64,000 nt of DNA from Ramlibacter montanisoli (GTDB lineage: Bacteria > Pseudomonadota > Gammaproteobacteria > Burkholderiales > Burkholderiaceae_C), in contig NZ_JABFCS010000001.1 in the NCBI RefSeq assembly GCF_013087525.1, positions 806,001 through 870,000 on the forward strand. Reading direction: 5' to 3'. Positions 53,387 through 64,000 of this stretch are shown here, in pieces. The position numbers and the translations under genes are program-made. Numbering within the stretch: position 1 is the stretch's first letter; the number at the start of each line of letters is the position of its first letter. Below the pieces are notes generated by a model. It was given only the letters and a program-made list of their open reading frames with translations, ran no database searches and was not told where the DNA came from.

Positions 53387-54342
53387 ATGTTCGACGTTCT
53401 CGCCATCACCGGCCCGATCTACTTCGTGGTCGCGGTGGGCTGGGCCTGCACCCGCGCCGGCCTGTTTGAGCGCGCCGACATGCGCGTGTTCGGCAAGTTC
53501 GTGATCAACATCGCCCTGCCGGCGCTGCTGTTCAACGCGGTGGCCCAGCGCAGCGTGGCCGAGGTGCTGAACCCGGTGTTCATCGCGGCCTATGCCATCG
53601 GCTCGGTCGCCGCCAGCCTGGCGGGCGTGTTCTGGGCGCGCCGCATCGCGGGCAAGGGCCTGTCGGAGGCGGGGGTCGTCGGCATGGGCATGTCGTGTCC
53701 CAACAGCGGCTTCATCGGCTTCCCGCTGGTGGCACAACTCTTCGGCCCGTCAATGCGGGCATCGCCCTGGCGCTGGCGATGCTGGTGGAGAACTTCGTCT
53801 CGCTGCCGCTGGCGCTGGCGATCTCGGACAGCGCGGCCGGCGACGCGGCCGCTTCCCGCGGCGCCCGCCTGCGCGCCGCCCTGGCGCAATCGCTGCGCAG
53901 CGTCGCGCGCAACCCGATGATCTGGGGCATGGCCGCCGGCTTCGTGTTCTCGCTGGCGGGCTGGCGCCTGGCCGAGCCGGTGGCGCGCACGGTCAACCTG
54001 TTCGCCGCGGCCACGGGCGCGCTGTCGCTGTTCGTGATCGGCGGCTCGCTGGTGGGGCTGCGGCTGCGCGGGCTGGCGCGGGACGTGAGCGTGATCGCGG
54101 CGGGCAAGCTGCTGCTGCATCCGCTGTGCGTGCTGGCCGCGGTGCTGCTGCTGCCGCCCATGGCACGCGAGCTGCAGATGATCGTGGTGGTGATGGCGGC
54201 CGTGCCGATGCTGGGGATCTATCCGATCCTGGCGCAGCGGCACGGGCATGAAGGCGTGGCCGCGGCGGCCCAGCTGGCGGCGACGGTGGCGTCGTTCTTT
54301 ACCTTGACGGCGTTGATCTGGGCGGTGCGGCAGTATCTTTGA
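53387..54342 (+). CDS. AEC family auxin-efflux-carrier-like transporter (frameshifted)
   Basis: About 318 aa, ten hydrophobic helices in two inverted halves. The N-terminus MFDVLAITGPIYFVVAVGWACTRAGLF, the AGVFWARRIAGKG loop and GMGMSCPNSGFIGFPLVAQLFGP (the family Asn-Ser-Gly-Phe motif) are in one frame. The second half (NAGIALALAMLVENFVSLPLAL through FFTLTALIWAVRQYL) is in another. The break is at the three-C run 53746-53748, one C short. Members export organic acids or malonate. It is the last gene before the convergent LysR gene. Confidence 0.85.
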
Positions 54343-54353
54343 CGCGCGCGAGC

Positions 54354-54435
54354 TGTCGCGGTTCGCCTTCGGGCTCACCACGACCTACAGGGGGCGCGTA
54401 GGTCGTGGTGAGCCGCGCCAGCGCGAACCGCGACA
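54354..54435. repeat. REP-like palindrome, family A, between convergent genes
   Basis: TGTCGCGGTTCGCCTTCGGG and CTCACCACGACCTAC on the left, with GTAGGTCGTGGTGAG and CGCGAACCGCGACA on the right, form a long near-perfect dyad with a 9-base centre. It lies between the AEC and LysR stops and may act as a bidirectional transcript stabiliser or terminator. Confidence 0.75.
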
Positions 54436-54438
54436 CCC

Positions 54439-55355
54439 TCAGACCGCGTGCGCCACCACCCCCGGCGCCTTCGCGCGCGAATGAGTTCCAGCGTCGCCTT
54501 CTGCACCGGCGTCGCCGGCCGCTGCAGGCTGGTGGCCAGCGACAGGCGGATCCGCAGCGGCGGCGTGCCGATCTGCTGCGCGGTGTAGGCCGAGGGCCGC
54601 GGCGTGTTCAGCAGCGCGTTGCGCGAGAGGATGGCGCAGCCGGCGCCATCGAGCACCAGGTCCAGGATCGCCGAGACGCCATCGATCTCCAGCACCACGT
54701 TGGGCCGGCAGCCGATGTCGGCCATCTCGGCCTCCACGTACATGCGGATCGCGTTGGGCCGCGTCGGGATCACCAGCGGCAGCTTCGCCACTTCCGACAG
54801 TTCGATCGGCCCCGGCGGCGGATCCTCGTGCAGGCCCGGCGGGCGGGCGCGCACCAGCAAGAGGTCTTCCTCCATCAGCGGCGTCACGTCCATCTCGCGC
54901 GAAGGCTGCGCGTTGTAGAGGACGACGATGTCCAGCCGGCCGCTGGTCAGCCCCTCCTGCAGGCTGCCCGACAGGCCCTCGCTGATCGACAGCCGCGCCT
55001 CCGGCAGGGCCTCGCGGAAGGCGCGGGTCAGCGGGACGGTGAGAACGCGGGCCACGCTGGTCGGCATGCCGACCGCCACCCGCCCCGCCAGGCCGCCGCG
55101 CAGCCGCCCCAGGTCTTCCCTGGCGCGCTCGACCTGGTACAGGATGCCTCGGCCATGCTCCAGCAGCAGCTTGCCCGCCTCGGTGGGCACGGCGCCCCGG
55201 CCGTTGCGCACCAGCAGGTTCTGGCGCAATTCCACCTCGAGCAGGCGCACCTGGCGGCTGAGCGCCGGCTGCGCCACGTCGAGCTCGATCGCGGCGCGCG
55301 TGAAGCTGCCGAGCTCTGCCACGCGGACGAAATATTCGAGCTGCTTGAGGTCCAT
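54439..55355 (-). CDS. LysR family transcriptional regulator of the pmd operon (frameshifted at C-terminus)
   Basis: About 305 aa. The N-terminal winged helix (MDLKQLEYFVRVAELGSFTRAAIELDVAQPALSRQVRLLEVEL) is followed by the co-inducer-binding domain (GRVAVGMPTSVARVLTVPL ... DGVSAILDLVLDGAGCAILSR). The frame shifts within 54471-54480; the corrected end reads RAKAPGVVAHAV and stops at 54439. It is divergent from the pmd genes, as LigR is in Sphingobium; by position it probably activates pmdE-F-D-A-B-C with a ring-cleavage intermediate or protocatechuate as inducer (inferred). Confidence 0.82.
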
Positions 55356-55360
55356 GAACC

Positions 55361-55398
55361 GCTATACCTTGGGATCGATTATGCCGAAGCGATATAGC
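55361..55398. promoter_or_regulatory. Candidate LysR binding region
   Basis: GCTATA (55361-55366) and TATAGC (55393-55398) form an inverted pair with a 26-base spacer, in the 97-base gap between the divergent LysR and binding-protein genes. LysR regulators often bind AT-rich dyads of this layout. Confidence 0.4.
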
Positions 55399-55452
55399 TG
55401 CTAGTCGCCTGTCCGGCTTTGAGCCCCCGGGCCCCGCCACCACAATGCCGCC

Positions 55453-56160
55453 ATGACCGCCACCCTCCAGGGAATCTCCTCCATGGCCACGCGCCAGGTG
55501 CTGGGCGAACTGGCGCAGGCCTGGGAACGCCAGGCCGGCATCCCGGTGGCGATCGAATCGGTGGGCGGCGTCGATGCCGCCAGGCGCGTCGCGGCCGGCG
55601 AGTCCTTCGACTTCGCGGTGCTCGCTTCCGATGCACTGGACAAGCTGGTCGCGGGCGGCCACGTGCTGGCCGGCAGCCGCGTGGACATCGTCGATTCCGG
55701 CGTTGCGATCGCGGTGCGCAGCGGCAGCAGGCAGCCCGACGTCTCCAGCGAAGAGGCGCTGCGCAGCGCCGTGCTCGCAGCCGACACCGTCGGCTATTCC
55801 ACCGGCCCCAGCGGCGTCGCGCTCGTGAAGCTGTTCGAACGCTGGGGCATCGCGCAGGACCTGCAGGGCCGCCTGGTGCAGGCGCCGCCCGGCGTGCCGG
55901 TCGGCTCGCTGGTGGCCCGCGGCGAGGTCGCCCTGGGCTTCCAGCAACTGAGCGAGCTGATCCACCTGCAGGGCATAGCCATCCTCGGCATGCCGGCCGC
56001 CGTGCAGATCACCACCACCTTCGCCGGTGGCGTGTGCAAGACCTCGCCCCAGCCCGAGCGCGTGCGCGAGCTGCTCGCCTTCATGGCCTCGCCCGCCGCC
56101 GAAGAGGCCAAGCGCCGCAACGGCATGGAACCCGCCCGACCCCAAGGAAGACCCGAATGA
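55453..56160 (+). CDS. ModA-like substrate-binding domain protein without a signal peptide
   Basis: A 235-aa type-2 periplasmic-binding-fold protein related to molybdate-binding ModA: MATRQVLGELAQAWERQAGIPVAIESVGGVDAARRVAAGESFDFAVLASDALDKLVAGG, then GYSTGPSGVALVKLFERWG. No signal sequence is visible, so a cytoplasmic sensor or ligand-binding role is more likely than transport. The ATG at 55453 (MTATLQGISSM) has no strong ribosome site. It is the first plus-strand gene divergent from LysR and its stop overlaps pmdE by four bases. Confidence 0.75.
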   Translation: MTATLQGISSMATRQVLGELAQAWERQAGIPVAIESVGGVDAARRVAAGESFDFAVLASDALDKLVAGGHVLAGSRVDIVDSGVAIAVRSGSRQPDVSSEEALRSAVLAADTVGYSTGPSGVALVKLFERWGIAQDLQGRLVQAPPGVPVGSLVARGEVALGFQQLSELIHLQGIAILGMPAAVQITTTFAGGVCKTSPQPERVRELLAFMASPAAEEAKRRNGMEPARPQGRPE

Positions 56161-57190
56161 GCCTGATCATCGATTGCCACGGCCACTACACGACGGCGCC
56201 CAAGCAGCTGGAGGAATGGCGCAACCGGCAGGTCGCCGGCATCAAGGACCCCGCGCTGGTGCCCAAGGTCTCCGAGCTGAAGATCAGCGACGAGGACATC
56301 CGCGAGTCCATCGTCAACAACCAGCTGCGCCTGATGAAGGAACGCGGCAACGACCTGACGCTGTTCTCGCCGCGCGCCAGCTTCATGGCCCACCACATCG
56401 GCGACTTCAATGTCTCCAGTACCTGGGCGGCCATCTGCAACGAGCTTTGCTTCCGCGTGAGCCAGCTCTTCCCCGAGCACTTCGTGCCGGTGGCCATGCT
56501 GCCGCAGTCCCCGGCGTGGACCCGCGCACCTGCCTGCCCGAGCTGGTGAAGTGCGTCGAGCAATACGGCTGCGTGGGCATCAACCTGAACCCCGATCCGT
56601 CCGGCGGCCACTGGAAGGAGCCGCCTCTCACGGACAAGTGGTGGTACCCCATCTACGAGAAGATGGTGGAGTACGACATCCCGGCGATGATCCACGTGTC
56701 CACCTCGTGCAACCCCTGCTTCCACACCACGGGCGCGCACTACCTGAACGCGGACACCACGGCCTTCATGCAGTGCGTGCAGGGCGACCTGTTCAAGGAC
56801 TTCCCGACGCTGCGCCTCCTGATCCCGCACGGCGGCGGCGCGGTGCCCTACCACTGGGGGCGCTTCCGCGGACTGGCGCAGGAAATGAAGCGGCCGCTGC
56901 TGGACACGCACGTGATGAACAACATCTTCTTCGACACCTGCGTGTACCACCAGCCGGGCATCGACCTGCTCAACACCGTGATCCCGGTCAAGAACGTGCT
57001 GTTCGCCTCCGAGATGATCGGCGCGGTCCGCGGCATCGACCCCACCACGGGCCACTATTACGACGACACGAAGAAATACATCGACGCATCCAGGATCCTC
57101 TCGCCCGAGGACAAGCACCAGATCTTCGAAGCCAACACGCGCCGCGTGTTCCCGCGCCTCGACGCGCGCCTGAAGCAGCAAGGACGCTGA
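56157..57190 (+). CDS. pmdE: 4-oxalomesaconate hydratase (LigJ/PmdE type; frameshifted)
   Basis: About 344 aa of the amidohydrolase_2 family. It hydrates 4-oxalomesaconate to 4-carboxy-4-hydroxy-2-oxoadipate. The start [32 protein letters not shown] carries the first metal His pair; [41 protein letters not shown]-type segment, [27 protein letters not shown] and [15 protein letters not shown] follow, all hallmarks of LigJ. The frame breaks at the four-C run 56509-56512; one more C gives [13 protein letters not shown] overlaps the upstream gene (ATGA), and pmdF follows one base after the stop. Confidence 0.9.
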
Positions 57191-57191
57191 C

Positions 57192-57875
57192 ATGTACGAA
57201 CTGGGCGTTGTCTATCGCAACATCAAGCGGGCCGACCGCGAGGTGGCCGATGCGCTGGCGCAGTACGGTGCCTCCACCGTGCACGAGGCCATGGGCCGCG
57301 TCGGCCTGATGAAACCCTACATGCGGCCTATCTATTCGGGCGCGCAGGTCTCCGGCACCGCCGTCACCGTGCTGCTGCAGCCCGGTGACAACTGGATGCT
57401 GCACGTGGTGGCCGAACAGCTCAAGCCGGGCGACATCGTGGTCGCCGGCTGCACCACCGACAACACCGACGGATTCTTCGGCGACCTGATCGCCACCTCC
57501 TTCAAGGCGCGCGGTGCCCGGGCGCTGGTCATCGACGCCGGCTGCCGCGACGTGAAGACGCTCACCGAGATGGGCTTCCCGGTGTGGAGCCGCGCGATCA
57601 GCTCCAAGGGCACGGTGAAGGCCACGCTGGGCTCCGTCAACATCCCGGTGGTGTGCGCGGGCGCCCTGGTGCACCCGGGCGACGTGATCGTGGCCGACGA
57701 CGACGGCGTGGTCTGCGTGCCCGCCGGCATGGCGAAGAAGGTGCTCGATGCCGCCGCCGCGCGCGAAGCCAACGAGGGCGAGAAGCGCGCCAAGCTGGCC
57801 TCCGGCGTGCTGGGCCTGGACATGTACAAGATGCGCGAACCGCTGGAAAAAGCGGGCCTGCGCTACATCGACTGA
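57192..57875 (+). CDS. pmdF: 4-carboxy-4-hydroxy-2-oxoadipate aldolase/oxaloacetate decarboxylase (LigK/PmdF type)
   Basis: A 227-aa aldolase of the RraA-like HMG/CHA family. It cleaves CHA to pyruvate and oxaloacetate and can decarboxylate the latter. The signature [38 protein letters not shown] provides the metal-adjacent Asp and the Arg of the active site, and [17 protein letters not shown] is the family C-terminal block. ATG 57192 is one base after the pmdE stop. Final enzyme of protocatechuate 4,5-cleavage. Confidence 0.93.
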   Translation: MYELGVVYRNIKRADREVADALAQYGASTVHEAMGRVGLMKPYMRPIYSGAQVSGTAVTVLLQPGDNWMLHVVAEQLKPGDIVVAGCTTDNTDGFFGDLIATSFKARGARALVIDAGCRDVKTLTEMGFPVWSRAISSKGTVKATLGSVNIPVVCAGALVHPGDVIVADDDGVVCVPAGMAKKVLDAAAAREANEGEKRAKLASGVLGLDMYKMREPLEKAGLRYID

Positions 57876-57883
57876 AGCGCGCC

Positions 57884-58687
57884 ATGGCCGCCGCCACACC
57901 GCGCCGCCGCCTGCTCGCCGGCCTTGCGCTGGGCGCGACGCTCTGGCTGGCGGGCTGCGCGAGCACGCCCGCAATCGACCCGCAGGCGCGGGCCGTGCTG
58001 GCGCCCACCGGCACCCTGCGCGTGGCGGTCTACCAGGGCAGCCCCACCTCCTTCGTGCGCAAGCCCATGGGCGAGGGCGTCGGCGTCGCCTACGAGCTGG
58101 GCCAGGCCCTGGGCCGCGAGCTCGGCGTGCCGGTGCAGGTGATCGAGTTCGATCGCGTGGCGCAGGTCGTGGATGCCCTCAGGACCAACCAGGCCGACTT
58201 CAGCTTCACCAACGCGACGGCGGCGCGCGCCCGCGACGTCGACTTCAGCGATCCCCTGGTGCGCCTGGAGCTGGGCTACCTGGTGGCGGGCGACTCGACC
58301 TGGCGCAATGTCTCCGAGGTCGACCGGCCCGGCGCCAAGATCGGCGTCAGCCAGGGCAGCACCTCGCAATCCACGCTCCCCGGTCTGCTGAAGTCCGCCA
58401 CGCTGGTGCCCGTGCCCTCGCTGGGCGTCGCACAGCAGCTGCTGAAGGACCACGTGCTGGACGCCTTCGCCACCAACAAGGGCATCCTGTTCGAGATGTC
58501 CGACCAGGTGCCGGGCTCGCGCGTGCTCGAAGGCCGCTGGGGCCTGGAGAACCTGGCCATCGCCATTCCCAAGGGCCGCGAGGCCGCGCTGCCGGCGCTG
58601 CGCGCCTTCGCCCAGCGCATGCGCGCCTCCGGGCAGCTGCAACGCATCGTCGAGCGCGCCGGCCTGCGCGGCACGGCGCGCGACTGA
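57884..58687 (+). CDS. Family 3 solute-binding lipoprotein
   Basis: A 267-aa periplasmic-binding protein of the amino-acid/polar type. The lipobox is LWLAGC near residue 24, so it is an inner- or outer-membrane-anchored lipoprotein. The body reads GTLRVAVYQGSPTSFVRKPMGEGVGVAYELGQALGRELGVPVQVIEFDRV, then NQADFSFTNATAARARDVDFSDP and GWGLENLAIAIPKGRE. ATG 57884, nine bases after the pmdF stop. It has no permease gene beside it. Its place between pmdF and pmdD is unusual; it may capture an aromatic or dicarboxylic acid (inferred). Confidence 0.82.
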   Translation: MAAATPRRRLLAGLALGATLWLAGCASTPAIDPQARAVLAPTGTLRVAVYQGSPTSFVRKPMGEGVGVAYELGQALGRELGVPVQVIEFDRVAQVVDALRTNQADFSFTNATAARARDVDFSDPLVRLELGYLVAGDSTWRNVSEVDRPGAKIGVSQGSTSQSTLPGLLKSATLVPVPSLGVAQQLLKDHVLDAFATNKGILFEMSDQVPGSRVLEGRWGLENLAIAIPKGREAALPALRAFAQRMRASGQLQRIVERAGLRGTARD

Positions 58688-58708
58688 TCCACGAGAAGAG
58701 TGAAACCG

Positions 58709-59647
58709 ATGTCCAAACCCACCTCCGGCAACTTCACCAAGACGCCCGGCTGGCTCGACTGGTACGCCGGCCCGAGCAAGCCTCGGTTCCAGCTGCCGCC
58801 CAACGCCGTGGACGCGCACTGCCACGTGTTCGGCCCAGGCGAACACTTTCCCTATGCGCCCGAGCGCAAGTACACGCCCTGCGACGCGAGCTGGCAGCAG
58901 CTGTTCGCGCTGCGCGACCACCTGGGCTTCAGCAAGAACGTGATCGTGCAGGCCACCTGCCACGGCGCCGACAACAGCGCCATGGTCGATGCGCTGCAGC
59001 GCTCCAAGGGCAAGGCGCGCGGTGTCGCCACCGTCAAGCGCACCGTGACCGACCAGCAGCTGCAGGAGATGAACGCCGCCGGTGTGCGCGGCGTGCGCTT
59101 CAACTTCGTCAAGCGCCTGGTGGACTTCACGCCGCGCGACGAGCTGATGGAGATCGCCGCGCGCATCGCGCCGCTCGGCTGGCACGTGGTGATCTACTTC
59201 GAGGCGGTGGACCTGCCGGAACTGTGGGACTTCTTCACCGCGCTGCCGACCACCGTGGTGGTGGACCACATGGGCCGGCCCGACGTGGCCAAGCCCATCG
59301 ACGGCCCCGAGTTCGCGCTGTTCCTGAAGTTCATGCGCGAGCATCCCAACGTCTGGAGCAAGGTGAGCTGCCCCGAGCGCCTGTCGGTCTCCGGCCCGCG
59401 CGCGCTGGATGGCGAGCGCAATGCCTACCGCGACGTCGTGCCCTTCGCGCGCAAGGTGGTGGAGAGCTTCCCCGATCGCGTGCTCTGGGGGACCGACTGG
59501 CCGCACCCCAACCTGAAGGATCACATGCCCGACGACGGCCTGCTGGTGGATTTCATCCCGCACATCGCCACCACCCCGGAACTGCAGCGCAAGCTGCTGG
59601 TGGACAACCCGAACCGCTTGTACTGGCCTGAGGAGGGCCGCGCATGA
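58709..59647 (+). CDS. pmdD: 2-pyrone-4,6-dicarboxylate hydrolase (LigI/PmdD type)
   Basis: A 312-aa amidohydrolase that opens the pyrone ring of PDC to 4-oxalomesaconate. DAHCHVFGPGEHFPYAPERKYTPCDA, VQATCHGADNSAMVDAL, MGVRGVRFNFVKRLVDFTP-type segment, VVVDHMGRPDVAKP, VSCPERLS and LWGTDWPHPNLKDHMPDDG match LigI. ATG 58709; the stop overlaps the next ATG by four bases. Substrate is the product of PmdC. Confidence 0.94.
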   Translation: MSKPTSGNFTKTPGWLDWYAGPSKPRFQLPPNAVDAHCHVFGPGEHFPYAPERKYTPCDASWQQLFALRDHLGFSKNVIVQATCHGADNSAMVDALQRSKGKARGVATVKRTVTDQQLQEMNAAGVRGVRFNFVKRLVDFTPRDELMEIAARIAPLGWHVVIYFEAVDLPELWDFFTALPTTVVVDHMGRPDVAKPIDGPEFALFLKFMREHPNVWSKVSCPERLSVSGPRALDGERNAYRDVVPFARKVVESFPDRVLWGTDWPHPNLKDHMPDDGLLVDFIPHIATTPELQRKLLVDNPNRLYWPEEGRA

Positions 59648-61350
59648 TCCGCACAGCAACCGTATCGACCCTGGCGACGCTGGCCTTGCTGGCGGGGTGC
59701 TCCACCACCACCAACATTCCCGTGGTCACGCCGGCGTCGATCGCGCCGCTCGCCTACCACCCGCAGGCTTTCTGCGACGGCCTCGTGGGCCAGCGCATCT
59801 CGCCGGTGGACATCGGGCTGCCGAGCGGCTACGCCACCATCGACAGCGCCAGCCTGCTGGCCGCGACCGAGATGCGCGTGCTCGAGCGCGGGCCCACGCC
59901 GGCCGCCACCATCGTTCCGGCCATGCCGCAGCGCTGCAAGGTGCTGGGCCACATCGCCCCGGTCGACCCGCAGGCGCCAGTGATCAACTTCCAGGTGAAC
60001 CTGCCGGTGCGCTGGAACCACGCCTCGGTGCAGTACGGCGGCGGCGGATTCAACGGCGTGCTGATTTCCGGCGAGGCGCTCGTGCCCGCCGCGCGCTTCG
60101 ACCAGCTGTCCCCGCTGGCGCAGGGCTTCGTCACCTACGGCACCGATTCCGGCCACCAGAACAAGCCGGGCGAGCCGCCGCAGGCCTTCGCGATGAACGA
60201 CGAGGCGCTGGTGAACTTCGCGCACGCCTCGTACAAGAAGGTGCGCGACGTCGCGGTGGCGATCATGCGGCAGGCCTACGGCGTCGGCCCGCGCAAGCTC
60301 TATTTCGTCGGCAGCTCCGAAGGCGGCCGCGAAGGCCTGACCATGGCGCAGCGCTATCCGCGCGACTTCCACGGCATCCTGAGCCGCGTTCCCGTGATCC
60401 ACTGGACCGGGCTGCAGCACGCCGGCCTGCGGGACGGCCTGGCGCTCACCAAGGGCGGCTGGATGAACCCGGCGCAGGTGAAGCTGGTGCACGACGCGGT
60501 GCTGGCCGCATGCGACGCGGCGGATGGCGCCGCCGACGCCGTCGTCTCCGACCCCGTGGGCTGCCGCACCCGCTTCGACGTGAACAAGCTGCGCTGCACC
60601 GGCGCGCAGGCGGACAGCTGCCTGACCGAGCCGCAGATCCGCGCGGTGCAGACCCTGCACACGCCGCTGGACATGGGAATGGAACTGGCCAATGGCCTGC
60701 GCCGCTACCCGGGCCGCGGGCCCAGCGGCGAAGGCACGCCGTCCTCCGGTCCCACCGGCGGCTGGCAGTCGTGGTGGACCGGCAGCGCCGCGCCCGCCTT
60801 CCCGCCGGTGCAGGCGAACGGCATCGCCTGGTTCTACGGCGGCGGCGCCATCCAGTATTTCTACGCTCGCAATCCGCAGCTGGACCTGCGGACCTACCGC
60901 GCGGCCGACCACGCCGCGCGCATCCGCCAGGTGTCCGAGCTGATGGACTCGACGAATCCGGACCTGTCGGCCTTCCGGGCGCACGGCGGCAAGCTGATCC
61001 TGCTGGAGAACCTGGGCGACTACGCGCAGAGCCCGTACGCGGGCATCGAATACCACGCCAGCGTCGTGCAGCGCATGGGCCGCGCCGCCGTCGATTCCTT
61101 CTTCAAGCTCTACACCGCGCCGGGCGTGGACCACGTCGGCACCGGCGCGCCCGGCAATGCCGACCTGTTCCCCGCGCTGGTGGCCTGGGTGGATCAGGGC
61201 CGGGCGCCTGCCGGCCTCACGCTGGTCGAACAGGATGCGCGCCCGCCCTTCGCGGTCAAGCGCAGCCGCCCGCTGTGCGAGTGGCCGCAGGTCCCGCGCT
61301 ACCGCGCCGGCGACATCAACGCCGCAGGCAGCTTCGCCTGCGCGCCCTGA
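59644..61350 (+). CDS. Tannase/feruloyl esterase family lipoprotein
   Basis: A 568-aa alpha/beta-hydrolase of the tannase and feruloyl esterase family. The lipobox is LALLAGC near residue 19, so it is an anchored lipoprotein, probably periplasmic or outer membrane. The nucleophile Ser is in YFVGSSEGGREGLTMAQRYP, the acid Asp in the SELMDSTNPDLSAFRAHGGKLILLENLGDYAQSP region, and the catalytic His in GVDHVGTGAPGN. Family Cys pairs near the termini (FCDG, PLCEWP) suggest a stabilising disulfide. It would free gallate or hydroxycinnamates from esters. Translationally coupled to pmdD and placed just before pmdA. Confidence 0.88.
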   Translation: MIRTATVSTLATLALLAGCSTTTNIPVVTPASIAPLAYHPQAFCDGLVGQRISPVDIGLPSGYATIDSASLLAATEMRVLERGPTPAATIVPAMPQRCKVLGHIAPVDPQAPVINFQVNLPVRWNHASVQYGGGGFNGVLISGEALVPAARFDQLSPLAQGFVTYGTDSGHQNKPGEPPQAFAMNDEALVNFAHASYKKVRDVAVAIMRQAYGVGPRKLYFVGSSEGGREGLTMAQRYPRDFHGILSRVPVIHWTGLQHAGLRDGLALTKGGWMNPAQVKLVHDAVLAACDAADGAADAVVSDPVGCRTRFDVNKLRCTGAQADSCLTEPQIRAVQTLHTPLDMGMELANGLRRYPGRGPSGEGTPSSGPTGGWQSWWTGSAAPAFPPVQANGIAWFYGGGAIQYFYARNPQLDLRTYRAADHAARIRQVSELMDSTNPDLSAFRAHGGKLILLENLGDYAQSPYAGIEYHASVVQRMGRAAVDSFFKLYTAPGVDHVGTGAPGNADLFPALVAWVDQGRAPAGLTLVEQDARPPFAVKRSRPLCEWPQVPRYRAGDINAAGSFACAP

Positions 61351-61356
61351 ACATAA

Positions 61357-63560
<2,204 letters not shown>

Positions 63561-63581
63561 GCGCTGCGATCCGTGCGCGTG

Positions 63582-63947
63582 CTACTGGGGAGACGCGTAG
63601 TGCACGTACGACTCGCGGACCATGCCGTCCGCGTCGAAGAACAGCACCTCGACGACATGCGTGCCCGTGATGCCCTTGTAGTGGATCGCGATGCTGTCGA
63701 CGCCGCGCAGCACGTCCAGCACGGTGAAGTCGATGTGGTCGAACACCTCGAAGCCCTTCTTCACATAGGCGCGCAGCGCCGCCTTGCCATGCACCGTGCC
63801 GCTGGGGTCGTGGCTCAGCCGCGCAACCAGCGGGGAGTGAAAGATGACATCGTCGGTGTAGAACGCCAGCACGCGATCCAGGTCCTTCGACTCGAACGCG
63901 GCGACCCATCGCTTGACGTAGTCAGCCGTCTTCTCCATCGTCAGCAT
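63582..63947 (-). CDS. SnoaL/NTF2-like protein
   Basis: A 121-aa NTF2-fold protein: KRWVAAFESKDLDRVLAFYTDDVIFHSPL, then VHGKAALRAYVKKGFEVFDHIDFTVLDVLRG, HYKGITGTHVVEVLFFDADGMVRESYVHY. Catalytic or ligand-binding functions are possible (ketosteroid-isomerase-like or hydratase-like). AAGGAGAAGCC precedes the ATG (63947; a second ATG nine bases on is possible). It converges with pmdC, so it is not in the pmd operon. Function unknown. Confidence 0.75.
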   Translation of the reverse strand: MLTMEKTADYVKRWVAAFESKDLDRVLAFYTDDVIFHSPLVARLSHDPSGTVHGKAALRAYVKKGFEVFDHIDFTVLDVLRGVDSIAIHYKGITGTHVVEVLFFDADGMVRESYVHYASPQ

Positions 63948-64000
63948 CGGCTTCTCCTTTGAGGCGGGTTGCGGGCGCCCGATCCAGGCCGGGCGTCCGT

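Overview
The window is about 64 kb of high-GC bacterial chromosome. Gene content and order point to a betaproteobacterium of the Burkholderiales, most likely a Comamonadaceae of the Ramlibacter/Variovorax/Comamonas type. The signs are a grpE-dnaK-dnaJ block, many Liv-type and TctC (Bug) solute-binding proteins, and a protocatechuate 4,5-cleavage cluster in the E-F-D-A-B-C order known from Comamonas. I assign no species. No rRNA, tRNA, CRISPR array or prophage was found.

Layout. 0-4.6 kb: a partial gene, then dnaJ, dnaK, grpE (with sigma-32-like promoters) and an FKBP isomerase, all on the minus strand. 4.6-6.2 kb: a fumarylacetoacetase-family gene coupled to an HxlR-type regulator. 6.2-15 kb: a minus-strand operon reading echA, feruloyl-CoA-synthase-like ligase, SDR, Liv-type ABC transporter (with a LivM-LivG fusion) and marR, which resembles a hydroxycinnamate uptake and activation locus. 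15-18 kb: a divergent amidohydrolase and acyl-CoA ligase. 18.7-21.8 kb: amino-sugar genes (kinase, nagA, SIS-domain deaminase). 21.9-26.8 kb: the prkA-yeaH-spoVR stress operon. 27.4-29.2 kb: an EamA exporter and an SDR.

29.3-34.1 kb is a chromosomal integron. It has an intact integrase (intI) on the minus strand, a perfect LexA box upstream of it, an attI-like core, a candidate outward promoter and four cassettes separated by related attC sites. Cassette products are a PD-(D/E)XK-like protein, a two-helix membrane protein, an AbiU2/HEPN-like protein (its cassette interrupted by an IS481-family element) and a small membrane protein. The last attC is only half present. From 34.1 to 37.3 kb, small intact genes alternate with truncated remnants.

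37.3-43.7 kb holds mixed housekeeping and accessory genes: a DHFR-like protein, GNAT, streptogramin-lyase-like protein, a response regulator with a cyclase-like output, gdhA and a MetE-like methyltransferase. 43.8-46.7 kb is vanAB with a divergent GntR regulator and two TGTATACA sites. 46.9-51.5 kb is a second complete Liv-type transporter, followed by a TctC-type protein, a dehydrogenase and an AEC carrier. 54.4-63.6 kb is a LysR regulator and the pmdE-F-D-A-B-C operon, with two extra binding-protein genes and a tannase/feruloyl-esterase lipoprotein woven in.

Taken together the metabolic part looks like a lignin-aromatic programme: ester release (tannase family), uptake (two Liv systems), CoA activation of hydroxycinnamates, vanillate O-demethylation to protocatechuate, and ring cleavage to pyruvate and oxaloacetate. 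About fifteen genes carry single-base frameshifts, mostly at short G or C runs, in otherwise well-conserved proteins. I read most of these as residual sequencing errors and annotate the genes across the break.
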